The notes: generated from the sequence alone by a model not told the origin. DNA of 64,000 nucleotides from Lachnospiraceae bacterium (GCA_910574285.1 CAJTAL010000006.1:101089-165088); one strand, 5' to 3'; shown: positions 40,884-50,089, counted from the stretch's first letter. A program made the numbers and translations.

Positions 40884-43800
40884 ATGAAGAAAAAGATTTA
40901 TGCTGTAAGAAAAGGACGCGTTCCGGGTATCTATGACGTATGGAGAGAGACCGAGCGGCAGGTAAAAGGATTTCGCGGCGCGGAATATCGCAGTTTCACG
41001 TATATGACAGAGAAAGAAGATGAAGATGAAACTGTAGAAATGAGCCGCGCCTGTGCAATGAAACATGCGGCGGAATATCTGGAAGGAATTTTGGATGAAT
41101 CCGATCAGGAAGAAGGCGTGTTAGAGAAATATGATGAAAAGGCTGAATTAGAAAAAGAATTGGATTCCTATTTGAACAAGGAGATTTTGGGAATAGCGGG
41201 TTTAAACTATGATTCCCATACGAATTCTCTTTGGGTCGAGGCTTTGCTGAAGCATATTTCGAGCGTAGATAAAGAACGTTATCCGAATATAAATGGGAAC
41301 TACTATACGGGGCGTTATTCTTGCACTTCGCTTTATACGGCGCTGCTTTATCTTGTTTTAGATGATGATGCAATACTGTTTTTTTATCAAAGGGAATATC
41401 TGGACAGGCAGGACGAACTGCCGGGATTTGAAACAGAGGATATAAGTATTCGGGATTTATGGCATGAAACAGAGGATTATAAGCTTTTGAGGAAGAGGTT
41501 TGAAGGATTTGGAATGGAAGCCATAGATTTATCGGAGGTTTTCAAACGGAACGTATTAAAGGCAAGGGGGGATTTGGAAACAGGTAACTTTTTAAAGAAC
41601 GAATCGAAATCTTACAGGGCTATGAAACGATTTATTAAGCAGGGTAGACATACGGTCATGGGGTTATACAGGGAACTTGTAGGGAATCCGATATATCGTC
41701 AGGAGCTTTTGGAATTATCAGGACCTTTTCAGAATCCGGATTTAGAGACGGAATGTCCGGCAAAAGAGAATGAGAAGGCGTCTATGCGGGATATCGTAAT
41801 GAGAGCTTCGGCAATCAGCATAGCATTGAAAGAAAAAGTTGTCGGACAAAACGATGTGATTGATAAAATTGAAAATTCTTTTTTTTACTCTGAAAAAGAA
41901 ACAAATGCAGGAAATAAGAAGAAAGGTCCAAGACAGGCATACTTGTTTGCAGGTCCTTCAGGTGTCGGTAAAACTTTTATTGCAGAGATTATCGCTAATA
42001 CACTGGGGATTCCTTATAAACGCTTTGATATGTCCGGTTATTCGGACAAGAGCACTGTGACAGAGATTTTGGGTTCTTCTACTTTGTATAAAGATTCAAA
42101 GCCCGGAGTATTAACAAATTTTGTGCGGGAAAATCCCCGGTGCGTGCTATTGTTTGATGAAATTGAAAAAGCCTGTAATGAGGCGATTCTTCTCTTTCTT
42201 CAGATTTTGGACGAGGGCAGATGTTATGACAGGTATTATGACAGGGATATAGATTTCCGAAATACGATTGTGATTCTTACCACCAATGCAGGAAAGCAAT
42301 TATATCAGAACGCCGAAAATGAAAATCTGACGCTGCTGCCGGACAGCGTCATCATAGATGCTCTGAAGAAAGATAAGGATCCGGGCTCAAACGCACCGTT
42401 CTTTCCGCCTGAACTTGTCTCCAGATTGTCTTCCCATACAACTATTATGTTCAATCATCTGCGCGCAGATTCTATTCTCAAAATTATAAAGTCGGATTTG
42501 GATAAGCAGCTAAAATTATTGAAAGAAAGATATGGATATGATATAGAGAGCGAGAAGGATAAACTGGCAGCCACTGCATTATTTTCCATGGGAGGGAGTA
42601 TGGACGCAAGAAATGCCGCCGTGCTTGCCGGAAAAATTATAGACAAAGGGCTCTATGAATTCCTGGTTCGGGCAGAAGAAAAAATGGGATTGAACTGGCG
42701 CGGGAGCATCAGAAAAATCTCATGGGAGCATGATTTTTTCGAAACCTCTGATGAGATACGGCAGTTTTATCTTGGAGAGAAGAATTGTGTCATAGCCATT
42801 TTCGGGAACGTAGGAGAGATCCATGACGACAGATTAACAGAAAATGATGTTCAAATCAAGATTACGGACGATCCGGCAGAATTTATGCAGATCATCCATA
42901 AGGAGAATATTATTCTGGCAATTGTCGATTATGCATATGGAATGAAGGAAAAGGGAACCAGCCTGAGTATTGCAGATACTAAGACCGAGGGAAGCAAGGT
43001 GTTTGACGATATAAGAAAAGAGTACGGGGAACTTCCTGTGTTTATCTTATACGAAGACAGGGAATATTCTTACGGTCAAAGTGAAAAGAGGAAGATTTAC
43101 AGACGCGGAGCTTGGGGATTCATGAATCGGGAAGCAATTAAAACTGAGATTACAGCGGCCTATGCAGACATCTGCTGTCAGAAAACGATGGAAACTCTTT
43201 CTTTGCGGCACCAGAGACTTACTTATGAAACAAGGAATGAACAAGATGAAGAGAAAAAATTCGGTAAGATTGTTTTCTATAATTTTAAACTGGAGTCGTC
43301 TGTTGAAGCGGAGGATAAGGATCTTCTATTGTCGGCGGATACCCGGCCGGATAAGCACTGGGATGATATATTTGTGGCGGATAATGTAAAAAAGGAGCTG
43401 CAATACTTTATTGATTTTCTGAAGAAGCCGAAAGAATATCTGCAAAAAGGCGTCAGAGTACCAAAAGGTGTATTGATGTTTGGACCGGCAGGAACAGGTA
43501 AGACTTCGATTGCAAAGGTAGTGGCCACGGAATCAGGAGTAAGTTTTCTGGAGATTGGCGCGGATGTGCTGGCAAATAAGGGAGCCGACGAAGTACACCG
43601 TGTCTTTTGCACCGCAAGAAAGTACGCGCCGGCAGTGCTGTTCATAGATGAAGTGGACGCAATCGGTAAAGACCGGCAGTTGACGCCGAACAGCGTGATA
43701 CTGAACGCGCTGTTGACAGAGATGGATGGTTTTAAGAAGATAGACGATAAACCGGTATTTGTTATGGCGGCGACAAATTTAGGAAACCAGATAGACCGCG

Positions 43801-44624
43801 CGCTTTCAAGGCGTTTCGACAGAACTTTATTCATTGATATCCCAGACAGGAAGGGAAGAGAATGGATGCTGGAACGACTGATCCGTAAACACCGGCACAT
43901 GTTTGACGTTTCGGATGAAAAAATCGGCAGTATTGTTCAGCGTTTGGACGGAAGAAGCTTTGCCGATATTGAGAATCTGATAGAGGCAGCGCTGCGGGAA
44001 GCCATTCGCTCCGATAAACCGGCAGACGATATCCTGCTGGATGAAGTCCTTGAAAATCTGAAGTATGGAGAAGCAAGGGAAGCAGGACCGTTAGAAGTAA
44101 TAAGACGTACGGCATACCATGAAGCAGGCCATGCTCTGATTCCTCTGTATCATAACAGAGTCCCTGAGTATATGAGCATTGTGGCAAGAGGCGGACATAA
44201 CGGATATATGCTCTCAGACAGATTCGGCGAATCAGTCACAAAGGAATCATTACTGGAACAAATCTGCGAGGCTCTTGGAGGAAGAGCCGCAGAAATGGTA
44301 TATGGATATGGTCTTACAGCAGGAGTATCCTCCGATTTGAAGCAGGCGACGACATATGTTGCATGGATGGTGTGCGAGTTTGGTATGTATGAGGAAGAGA
44401 TTGGGCTGGCTGTCATTTCAAAAGACCAGTTACATTTCAATGAAAAAGCAGAGAAATTAATTAATCAGATTTTATCAGAACAGCTGCAGGAAGCGATAAG
44501 AATCATTAACGAAAAGAAAGACGCTTTGGAACGTCTGGCGGAGGCGGTTCTGAATAGTGAGAAGAAGTACCTTACAAGGCGGGAAATTGAAGCCGCATAT
44601 AACGGAACGGACAGTGTTAAATAA
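40884..44624 (+). CDS. Viroplasmin (RNA:DNA hybrid-binding)-Clp AAA+-receiver-like-FtsH AAA+-M41 protease fusion
   Basis: ATG 40884 follows AAAGGG by eight bases; the frame is open further upstream. The 1246-residue protein has these parts. Residues 2-45: YAVRKGRVPGIY, a Trp and VKGFRGAEYRSF match the PF01693 viroplasmin/RNase H1 N-terminal domain, which binds RNA:DNA hybrids. 45-300: unknown, helical. 310-600: Clp-type AAA+ with GPSGVGKT (357-364), LLFDEIEK and TTNAG. About 635-765: receiver-like fold (IILAIVDYAYG, LPVFILYED, GAWGFMNRE). 825-1060: FtsH-type AAA+ with GPAGTGKT (867-874), FIDEVDAIG and an arginine-finger region. 1070-1246: M41 peptidase with HEAGH (1079-1083) and the ligand Asp in SSDLKQAT. 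No membrane segment is seen, unlike FtsH. It probably degrades proteins at RNA:DNA hybrids, which is inference. Confidence 0.88.
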   Translation: MKKKIYAVRKGRVPGIYDVWRETERQVKGFRGAEYRSFTYMTEKEDEDETVEMSRACAMKHAAEYLEGILDESDQEEGVLEKYDEKAELEKELDSYLNKEILGIAGLNYDSHTNSLWVEALLKHISSVDKERYPNINGNYYTGRYSCTSLYTALLYLVLDDDAILFFYQREYLDRQDELPGFETEDISIRDLWHETEDYKLLRKRFEGFGMEAIDLSEVFKRNVLKARGDLETGNFLKNESKSYRAMKRFIKQGRHTVMGLYRELVGNPIYRQELLELSGPFQNPDLETECPAKENEKASMRDIVMRASAISIALKEKVVGQNDVIDKIENSFFYSEKETNAGNKKKGPRQAYLFAGPSGVGKTFIAEIIANTLGIPYKRFDMSGYSDKSTVTEILGSSTLYKDSKPGVLTNFVRENPRCVLLFDEIEKACNEAILLFLQILDEGRCYDRYYDRDIDFRNTIVILTTNAGKQLYQNAENENLTLLPDSVIIDALKKDKDPGSNAPFFPPELVSRLSSHTTIMFNHLRADSILKIIKSDLDKQLKLLKERYGYDIESEKDKLAATALFSMGGSMDARNAAVLAGKIIDKGLYEFLVRAEEKMGLNWRGSIRKISWEHDFFETSDEIRQFYLGEKNCVIAIFGNVGEIHDDRLTENDVQIKITDDPAEFMQIIHKENIILAIVDYAYGMKEKGTSLSIADTKTEGSKVFDDIRKEYGELPVFILYEDREYSYGQSEKRKIYRRGAWGFMNREAIKTEITAAYADICCQKTMETLSLRHQRLTYETRNEQDEEKKFGKIVFYNFKLESSVEAEDKDLLLSADTRPDKHWDDIFVADNVKKELQYFIDFLKKPKEYLQKGVRVPKGVLMFGPAGTGKTSIAKVVATESGVSFLEIGADVLANKGADEVHRVFCTARKYAPAVLFIDEVDAIGKDRQLTPNSVILNALLTEMDGFKKIDDKPVFVMAATNLGNQIDRALSRRFDRTLFIDIPDRKGREWMLERLIRKHRHMFDVSDEKIGSIVQRLDGRSFADIENLIEAALREAIRSDKPADDILLDEVLENLKYGEAREAGPLEVIRRTAYHEAGHALIPLYHNRVPEYMSIVARGGHNGYMLSDRFGESVTKESLLEQICEALGGRAAEMVYGYGLTAGVSSDLKQATTYVAWMVCEFGMYEEEIGLAVISKDQLHFNEKAEKLINQILSEQLQEAIRIINEKKDALERLAEAVLNSEKKYLTRREIEAAYNGTDSVK

Positions 44625-44651
44625 CGGCATTTTTACACTGCCCGCTACCAT

Positions 44652-44697
44652 AAATCGCTGCAGAAACCCTGGATTTCAGGGTCTTTGCAGCGATTTT
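44652..44697. terminator. Terminator between convergent genes
   Basis: AAATCGCTGCA (44652-44662) pairs with TGCAGCGATTT (44686-44696), with an inner CCCTG/CAGGG stem. Confidence 0.8.
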
Positions 44698-44726
44698 CAT
44701 GTGCCTGGAAACGGTGCCTTATGTAG

Positions 44727-45344
44727 TTATGCCGTCTGGTTAAGCTGCGCCTTGATGATTCGCGTCTCGCTCTCAAGATGGGCCAGCCTGAGGAGAAGTA
44801 TCTCTTTTTCATTCTCGATTTTTAACGCCTTGTCAAGCTTGCGGTCCAAATCAAGATGCCCTTCGGCAACGATCTTAATGCCTGGATTCGTCTCATTCTC
44901 GAGGGTAAGTTCAAGAGTAGTTGTCCGGTTTTTAAGCTCCCGGGTGTCTTTCTTGAGTTCTTGAGTATCCTTCTTGAGTTCTTGAGTATCTTTCTTGAGT
45001 TCTTGAGTATCTTTCTTGAGTTCTTGAGTATCTTTCTTGAGTTCTTGAGTATCCTTTTGAAGTACTTGCACGTCGTCTTTCAGTACCTGCACGTCATCTT
45101 TTAGACCCTGCACGTCGTCTTTCAGTACCTGCACGTCATCCTTCAGTACCTGCACGTCATCTTTTAGACCCTGCACGTCATCTTTCAGTACCTGCACGTC
45201 ATCTTTTAGACCCTGCACGTCATCTTTCAGTACCTGCACGTCGTCTTTTAGTTCTTGTACATCATTTTTTATCATTTGTATATCGTCTTTGGTCGGCTGA
45301 AATAAATTAGCGATTGCCTGTAAGTCATCCTTTGTTAATGCCAT
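44727..45344 (-). CDS. Heptad-repeat coiled-coil protein
   Basis: The start is ATG 45344 (MALTKDDLQAIANLF), behind GGGGTGG; the longer frame lacks a start signal. The 205-residue protein consists of an N-terminal helix, about nine LKDDVQV/G heptads, about six LKKDTQE heptads, and a conserved C-terminus (TLENETNPGIKIVAEGHLDLDRKL) that is common in uncharacterised proteins of Clostridia. It should be a long parallel coiled coil in the cytosol with no signal peptide. Function unknown. The heptads are encoded by 21-base DNA repeats, so the length may vary between strains. Confidence 0.8.
   Translation of the reverse strand: MALTKDDLQAIANLFQPTKDDIQMIKNDVQELKDDVQVLKDDVQGLKDDVQVLKDDVQGLKDDVQVLKDDVQVLKDDVQGLKDDVQVLKDDVQVLQKDTQELKKDTQELKKDTQELKKDTQELKKDTQELKKDTRELKNRTTTLELTLENETNPGIKIVAEGHLDLDRKLDKALKIENEKEILLLRLAHLESETRIIKAQLNQTA
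44940..45250 (-). repeat. Tandem 21-base repeats within the coiled-coil gene
   Basis: Two repeat classes, one of GAGTTCTTGAGTATCTTTCTT type and one of TGCACGTCATCTTT-type, lie side by side, in frame with the heptads. Not CRISPR: there are no spacers. Confidence 0.9.
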
Positions 45345-45388
45345 CTTACCACCCCTTTTACGATAATACCGTTGTTTTGACAATTTGT

Positions 45389-45417
45389 ATTATATCATGT
45401 CTGGACGGGAATGTCTA
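45389..45417 (-). promoter_or_regulatory. Promoter of the coiled-coil gene
   Basis: Minus strand TAGACA (45412-45417), 17 bases, TATAAT (45389-45394). The direct repeat ATTCGTTCCA x2 lies just beyond it. Confidence 0.65.
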
Positions 45418-45563
45418 TGGAATTACAAATTCGTTCCAATTCGTTCCAACTTTCGAAAGGCTTTGAATGACAGGAATGCCGATTTGTGTTAAAGTATTTA
45501 GTGAATACATGGATTGCGATAATGGGGATATCATAAATTTTGAAAAGAAAGAGGGACTAAAAA

Positions 45564-47237
45564 ATGGGAAAAGAGTATTGGAACGGAGCTGAAGCGGCGC
45601 ATAGACGCGTTATGATGAAAGCAGCCGGATATTCCGACGAGGATATCCGTAAGAAACCGCATATAGGAGTGCCGAACTCTTATATGTCAGGTTCGCCGGG
45701 GACGGCGCATTTAAGACAGGTGACAGAAGCGGTGAAGGAAGGTATATGGGCCGCCGGGGGAATACCGGTGGAATTCGGGATTCCCGCTACCTGCGGAAAT
45801 ATTGCCAACGGTGCGGATGAGATGAAGTATGAGCAGGTGGGGCGGGATATAGTCGCAATGTCTATTGAGTTTGTGTCCCGGGTACATAATTTTGACGCCA
45901 TCTGCTGTGTGGCAAGCTGCGATCTGATTATCGCGGGCTGTTATCTGGCGGCCTGCCGTCTGGAGATTCCGGCAATGGTGGTTACAGGCGGTTCTATGCA
46001 GGCGGGGAACTACTGCGGCAATACGGTGGTGGAGGCGGATCTGGATTCGGCCAGATTTTCCGGAGCTTCCGAGGATGAGTTGATGGAGATGGAGGACAGC
46101 GTATGTCCGTCGTTCGGCGCGTGCCCTTCTATGGGGACGGCGAACACGATGCAGATGCTTGGAGAGGTGCTGAATCTTGTGATGCCCGGAACGTCTACCA
46201 TTCCGGCCTCTGATAACGCGAGACTCCGCGCCGCCCGTACAGCGGGAAAATATGTGGTAGAGCTTGCCGGTTCGGGGAGGACTCCTAAGGAGCTTATTAC
46301 GAAAGATGTATTGGAAAATGCGATTATGTTCGATATGGCGGTTGCCGGATCTACCAACGCGGTGCTTCATATCCTTGCATATGCATATGAACTGGGGATT
46401 GATCTGACTCTGGCGGATTTTGAAAAATATGCCGAAGAAATCTACTGTATCAATGCGGTGATTCCGAGCGGGCCGTATACGGTGGTAGATTTCCACTATG
46501 CAGGCGGTGTTAAGAATGTTATGAAGATGCTTGAAAGTAAGCTTCATACGGATGCGCCGACTATGTATGGGAATACCTGGAAAGACATCTTAGAAAACGT
46601 AACTCCGAAGGAGAATGAGGTGATCCATTCCCTGGAGAATCCGGTCGCGAAGGAACCGGGACTTAAGATCTTAAGGGGCAATATTTCTCCGGAAGGGGCT
46701 ATCGTCCGGCCGACGGCTGTATTTGAAGAAGTAAAGTATATCAAAGGCGCGGCGAAGGTATTCGAAGGGGATCAGCCTGCCTATGAAGCGATCATGGCGG
46801 GAGATATCGTCCCGGGGGATATTATTGTAATCCGTTATGAGGGATGCAAGGGGGCTCCGGGTATGAAGGAGCTTATGCTTAGTATTGACGCGCTGATCGG
46901 CCTGGGGCTTCATAAAAGTGTGGGACTTATCACGGACGCCAGATTTTCCGGATTCAATTACGGCGCTATCGTAGGGCATGTATCGCCGGAGGCTTATGAC
47001 GGCGGGGTGATCGCCCTCATTGAAAACGGCGATATGATAGAGATGGATATCACGAAGGGATATGTAAACCTGCTGGTATCCGAGGAAGAGCTTGAGGCAA
47101 GAAGGAAGAGATGGGTGTGTCCGCCGTTAAAGCAGCAGAAGGGCGTGCTTAATATCTATGCGCAGATGTGCCGTCCGGCAGAGCAGGGCGGAGCCATGCA
47201 GCCGTGGAAACTGGATGCAAAGTACAGAAATGCATAG
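45564..47237 (+). CDS. IlvD/Edd-family dehydratase lacking expected ligand residues
   Basis: The 557-residue protein aligns with dihydroxy-acid dehydratases over its whole length: GACPSMGTANTM holds one [2Fe-2S]-type Cys, and GSTNAVLHILA and DARFSG are typical. However, the usual PCN segment reads SPGTAH (no Cys), and the usual CDKxxPG reads CDLIIAG, so one cluster Cys and the lysine that is carbamylated to bind magnesium in characterised members are absent. The protein may therefore have another substrate or mechanism than valine/isoleucine synthesis. No ilv or sugar genes are adjacent. I leave the symbol empty for this reason. Confidence 0.8.
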   Translation: MGKEYWNGAEAAHRRVMMKAAGYSDEDIRKKPHIGVPNSYMSGSPGTAHLRQVTEAVKEGIWAAGGIPVEFGIPATCGNIANGADEMKYEQVGRDIVAMSIEFVSRVHNFDAICCVASCDLIIAGCYLAACRLEIPAMVVTGGSMQAGNYCGNTVVEADLDSARFSGASEDELMEMEDSVCPSFGACPSMGTANTMQMLGEVLNLVMPGTSTIPASDNARLRAARTAGKYVVELAGSGRTPKELITKDVLENAIMFDMAVAGSTNAVLHILAYAYELGIDLTLADFEKYAEEIYCINAVIPSGPYTVVDFHYAGGVKNVMKMLESKLHTDAPTMYGNTWKDILENVTPKENEVIHSLENPVAKEPGLKILRGNISPEGAIVRPTAVFEEVKYIKGAAKVFEGDQPAYEAIMAGDIVPGDIIVIRYEGCKGAPGMKELMLSIDALIGLGLHKSVGLITDARFSGFNYGAIVGHVSPEAYDGGVIALIENGDMIEMDITKGYVNLLVSEEELEARRKRWVCPPLKQQKGVLNIYAQMCRPAEQGGAMQPWKLDAKYRNA

Positions 47238-47301
47238 CTGAAATCAGTTCATTATAACCGAGTAAAATAAATAACGGATAAAGAAAAAATGGATAAAAAA
47301 A

Positions 47302-47552
47302 TTCCACCTGTGCGGTTGAAATATTGTTTAAGGGACGGAAGTTTTAAGATGCCCTCCTAACGCAGACTGAACAACACTCCGGTGAACTAACCGCTAACTC
47401 CGACTAAGGAGTTCAGGAATGCCTTCACTCCTAAGTCTTCGTAAGCGGTGGATTTCACCTTCGTAAAGAACGCCCTCGAATGTCTGCTTTTAGGAAGGGC
47501 ATCTTAAAACTTCCTGTACACTGGAAATAGATTTTCAACCGCACAGGTGGAA
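47302..47552. repeat. Nested fold-back element upstream of recQ
   Basis: The outer arms (47302-47321 and 47533-47552) are perfect 20-base complements. Inside lie a perfect 18-base pair, GGAAGTTTTAAGATGCCC (47337-47354) with its complement (47497-47514), then GCAGAC/GTCTGC and further inner stems. The outer arm sequence also occurs in the compact element at 31534-31580. This fills the 355-base gap between the dehydratase gene and recQ, 40 bases before the recQ start. It may be a MITE-like element inserted in another, or a structured RNA. Confidence 0.75.
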
Positions 47553-47592
47553 AAATTTTGGATATAAACTGTAGAAAGGATTTTTACCATAC

Positions 47593-50043
47593 ATGAATGC
47601 ATCGGATATATTAAAGAAATATTTCGGATATGATTCATTCAGGACCGGACAGGAGGAGATTATCCAATCCATTCTGTCCGGAAGGGACGCGCTGGCGATT
47701 ATGCCCACGGGCGCCGGCAAATCTCTGTGCTACCAGATCCCGGCGTTACTGCTTCCGGGAATCACCCTCGTCATTTCGCCGCTGATCTCATTGATGCAGG
47801 ATCAGGTGAAAGCGCTGAATGAAGCAGGGGTCCATGCCGCGTATATCAATTCTTCCCTGACAGAGGTCCAGATTGCGAAAGCGCTTGATCTGGCGGCAGG
47901 GGGGATGTATAAGATTATCTATGTGGCCCCGGAGAGGCTGGAGAGCGGCAGATTCATGGAATTTGCGCATAGCAGCGAGATATCGATGGTTACGGTGGAT
48001 GAGGCTCACTGTATCTCTCAGTGGGGGCAGGATTTCCGGCCAAGTTATCTGAAGATCGTCGGATTCATCGAGAATCTTCAGAGCAGACCGGTTGTGAGCG
48101 CCTTTACCGCGACCGCTACGAAGGAAGTAAAGACGGATATAGAATGTATCCTGAAGCTTTCCGGTCCGAAGGTGGTGGTCACAGGATTCGACAGAAAGAA
48201 TCTGTATTACAGAGTGGAGCATGCCGCAGGAAAGAAGAAGGACGCTTTCGTAACCGATTATATCAGGAAGCATCCGGAGGAGAGCGGTATCATCTATTGC
48301 GCCACGAGGAAGAATGTAGATACCCTGTACGAAGAACTCTTCAAACAGGGAGTCCCTGTGACTGCTTATCATGCGGGTATCGACAACAATACACGGAAGA
48401 AGAATCAGGAAGACTTTATCTATGACAGGGCGCAGGTGGTAGTGGCGACGAATGCTTTCGGTATGGGGATCGACAAATCTAATGTCAGATATGTGATTCA
48501 TTACAATATGCCCCAGAGCATGGAGAATTATTATCAGGAGGCGGGACGCGCGGGGCGTGACGGAGAAGATTCGCAATGTATCCTTCTATTCTCCCCTCAG
48601 GATGTAGTTATCGATAAGTTTCTCCTTGATAATAAGAGTTTTGAGGAAATGGACGGCGAGGATATCGAACTTGTCAGGCAGAGGGATATGCACAGGCTTC
48701 AGGTTATGGAAGGGTATTGTAAGACGGCGGGGTGTCTTCGGAATTACATACTGGAATATTTTGGAGAGAAGGTAAATGTGCCGTGTGATAATTGCGGCAA
48801 CTGCCACCGTGATTACTCGGAGATTGATATGACGACGGCGGCGAAATGGGTCGTCAACTGTATCGCGGAGACCAGGGGCAGATATGGCCGGAATATCGTT
48901 GCGGGAGCCCTGGCGGGAGCAAACCGCGCCAGATTAAGGGAAGTGGGCGCTGCTTCTTATAAATCTTACGGAGTGTTGGCGGATATCGGGGAAAAAGATA
49001 TTCAGATATTGATCGACCAGATGTTAAGAGAAGGGTATATTGTCCAGACCAACGGGGAATATCCGGTTCTTCAGATGGGAGATATCAGTGCGCTGAGAGA
49101 TGATGCGACCCGTGTTATGATCCGGAAGTTTGAAGAGAAGGACATGCCTTCGGCGAATCGCAGAAAGAGGGAGCGCAGCACGGATACGCTTACCAGTGCA
49201 GGTTATAAGCTGTTCGAGGAGCTTCGCGGGCTTCGGACAACCATTGCGAAAGAAGAGGGGATGCCGCCGTATATTATTTTCAATGATAAGACGCTGATCG
49301 ACATGTGCGCCAAAGTTCCGGAAGACAAGCAGGGAATGCTTGCGGTGTCGGGAGTCGGGGAGAATAAGTACCGGAAGTATGGTCAGAGATTCCTCGATGT
49401 GATTGCAGAATTTAAGAGGGCGAATCCGAACGCCGTGGTCAGTATGGCGGTTGAAGACGAAGAGATTCCGGGAACCTTCGGTGCCATACAGATTCAGCAA
49501 AGAAGCACGAGAAAGGAAGCGTTCTGTCTCAGTACGGAGGATGCAGAGAAGTTCGAATACGCAGAAGAGTGTTACATCAGCGAGATCAGAGACAGGCTGA
49601 ATGCCGTCTGCAGCGCTGGTTACGTGAAGAAAGCCTCGGTAACGGACATATGGGAGTATCTTGTGTCGGAGGGATTGGTGTCGGAAGAGGAGACTGATGA
49701 GGGATTCGTTAAATCAGTGACGGAACAAGGCGCCGGGATGGGGATAAAGGCTGAGGACAGGGTCAGCCAGAAAGGATATACGTATCAGATCCTGATATAT
49801 CCGGAGGCAGTGCAGAAGAGAGTCGTCGAGTATTTCACCGGACCGAGGGCGGTATGCACCGAGGATGACGGCGGCATTAAGAGGCAGGCGAACAAGGGGC
49901 TGCGTTGGACAGAGGAAGAGGACGCAAGGGTGATAGAGGAATTTAAAGCGGGTATGAAGATGTCAGAGATAGCCCAAAGGCATGGCCGTACAAACGGCGC
50001 GATCAGGAGCCGGCTTCAGATGCACGGATTGGTTAAGGTATGA
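47593..50043 (+). CDS. recQ: RecQ-family ATP-dependent DNA helicase with C-terminal extension
   Basis: The 816-residue protein unwinds DNA 3' to 5' in recombination and repair. It has the helicase core (GAGKSLCYQ, DEAHC, QEAGRAGRDG), the Zn-binding RQC region with four Cys (about 375-403: CKTAGCL... CDNCGNC), and an HRDC domain (about 535-610). Beyond that lies an extension of about 200 residues ending in a Myb/SANT-like helix-turn-helix (about 770-815: LRWTEEEDARVIEEF and MSEIAQRHGRTNGAIRSRL). E. coli RecQ stops after HRDC at about 610 residues. AAAGGA lies upstream of the ATG. Confidence 0.93.
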   Translation: MNASDILKKYFGYDSFRTGQEEIIQSILSGRDALAIMPTGAGKSLCYQIPALLLPGITLVISPLISLMQDQVKALNEAGVHAAYINSSLTEVQIAKALDLAAGGMYKIIYVAPERLESGRFMEFAHSSEISMVTVDEAHCISQWGQDFRPSYLKIVGFIENLQSRPVVSAFTATATKEVKTDIECILKLSGPKVVVTGFDRKNLYYRVEHAAGKKKDAFVTDYIRKHPEESGIIYCATRKNVDTLYEELFKQGVPVTAYHAGIDNNTRKKNQEDFIYDRAQVVVATNAFGMGIDKSNVRYVIHYNMPQSMENYYQEAGRAGRDGEDSQCILLFSPQDVVIDKFLLDNKSFEEMDGEDIELVRQRDMHRLQVMEGYCKTAGCLRNYILEYFGEKVNVPCDNCGNCHRDYSEIDMTTAAKWVVNCIAETRGRYGRNIVAGALAGANRARLREVGAASYKSYGVLADIGEKDIQILIDQMLREGYIVQTNGEYPVLQMGDISALRDDATRVMIRKFEEKDMPSANRRKRERSTDTLTSAGYKLFEELRGLRTTIAKEEGMPPYIIFNDKTLIDMCAKVPEDKQGMLAVSGVGENKYRKYGQRFLDVIAEFKRANPNAVVSMAVEDEEIPGTFGAIQIQQRSTRKEAFCLSTEDAEKFEYAEECYISEIRDRLNAVCSAGYVKKASVTDIWEYLVSEGLVSEEETDEGFVKSVTEQGAGMGIKAEDRVSQKGYTYQILIYPEAVQKRVVEYFTGPRAVCTEDDGGIKRQANKGLRWTEEEDARVIEEFKAGMKMSEIAQRHGRTNGAIRSRLQMHGLVKV

Positions 50044-50045
50044 AA

Positions 50046-50076
50046 TTATAGGCAATTATAGGCAATTATAGGCAAT
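50046..50076 (+). repeat. Triple 10-base direct repeat after recQ
   Basis: ATTATAGGCA occurs three times in a row just after the recQ stop codon. Too short to interpret. Confidence 0.7.
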
Positions 50077-50089
50077 TTTCATACAGATA

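Noticed and set aside
44557..44964. Plus-strand ORF of 135 codons over the coiled-coil gene
   Set aside because: It overlaps the terminator and the repeat gene on the other strand and has a low-complexity Ser/Phe/Leu product typical of an antisense shadow.
44940..45250. CRISPR-like array
   Set aside because: The repeats are continuous 21-base units without spacers and encode heptads of a coiled-coil protein.
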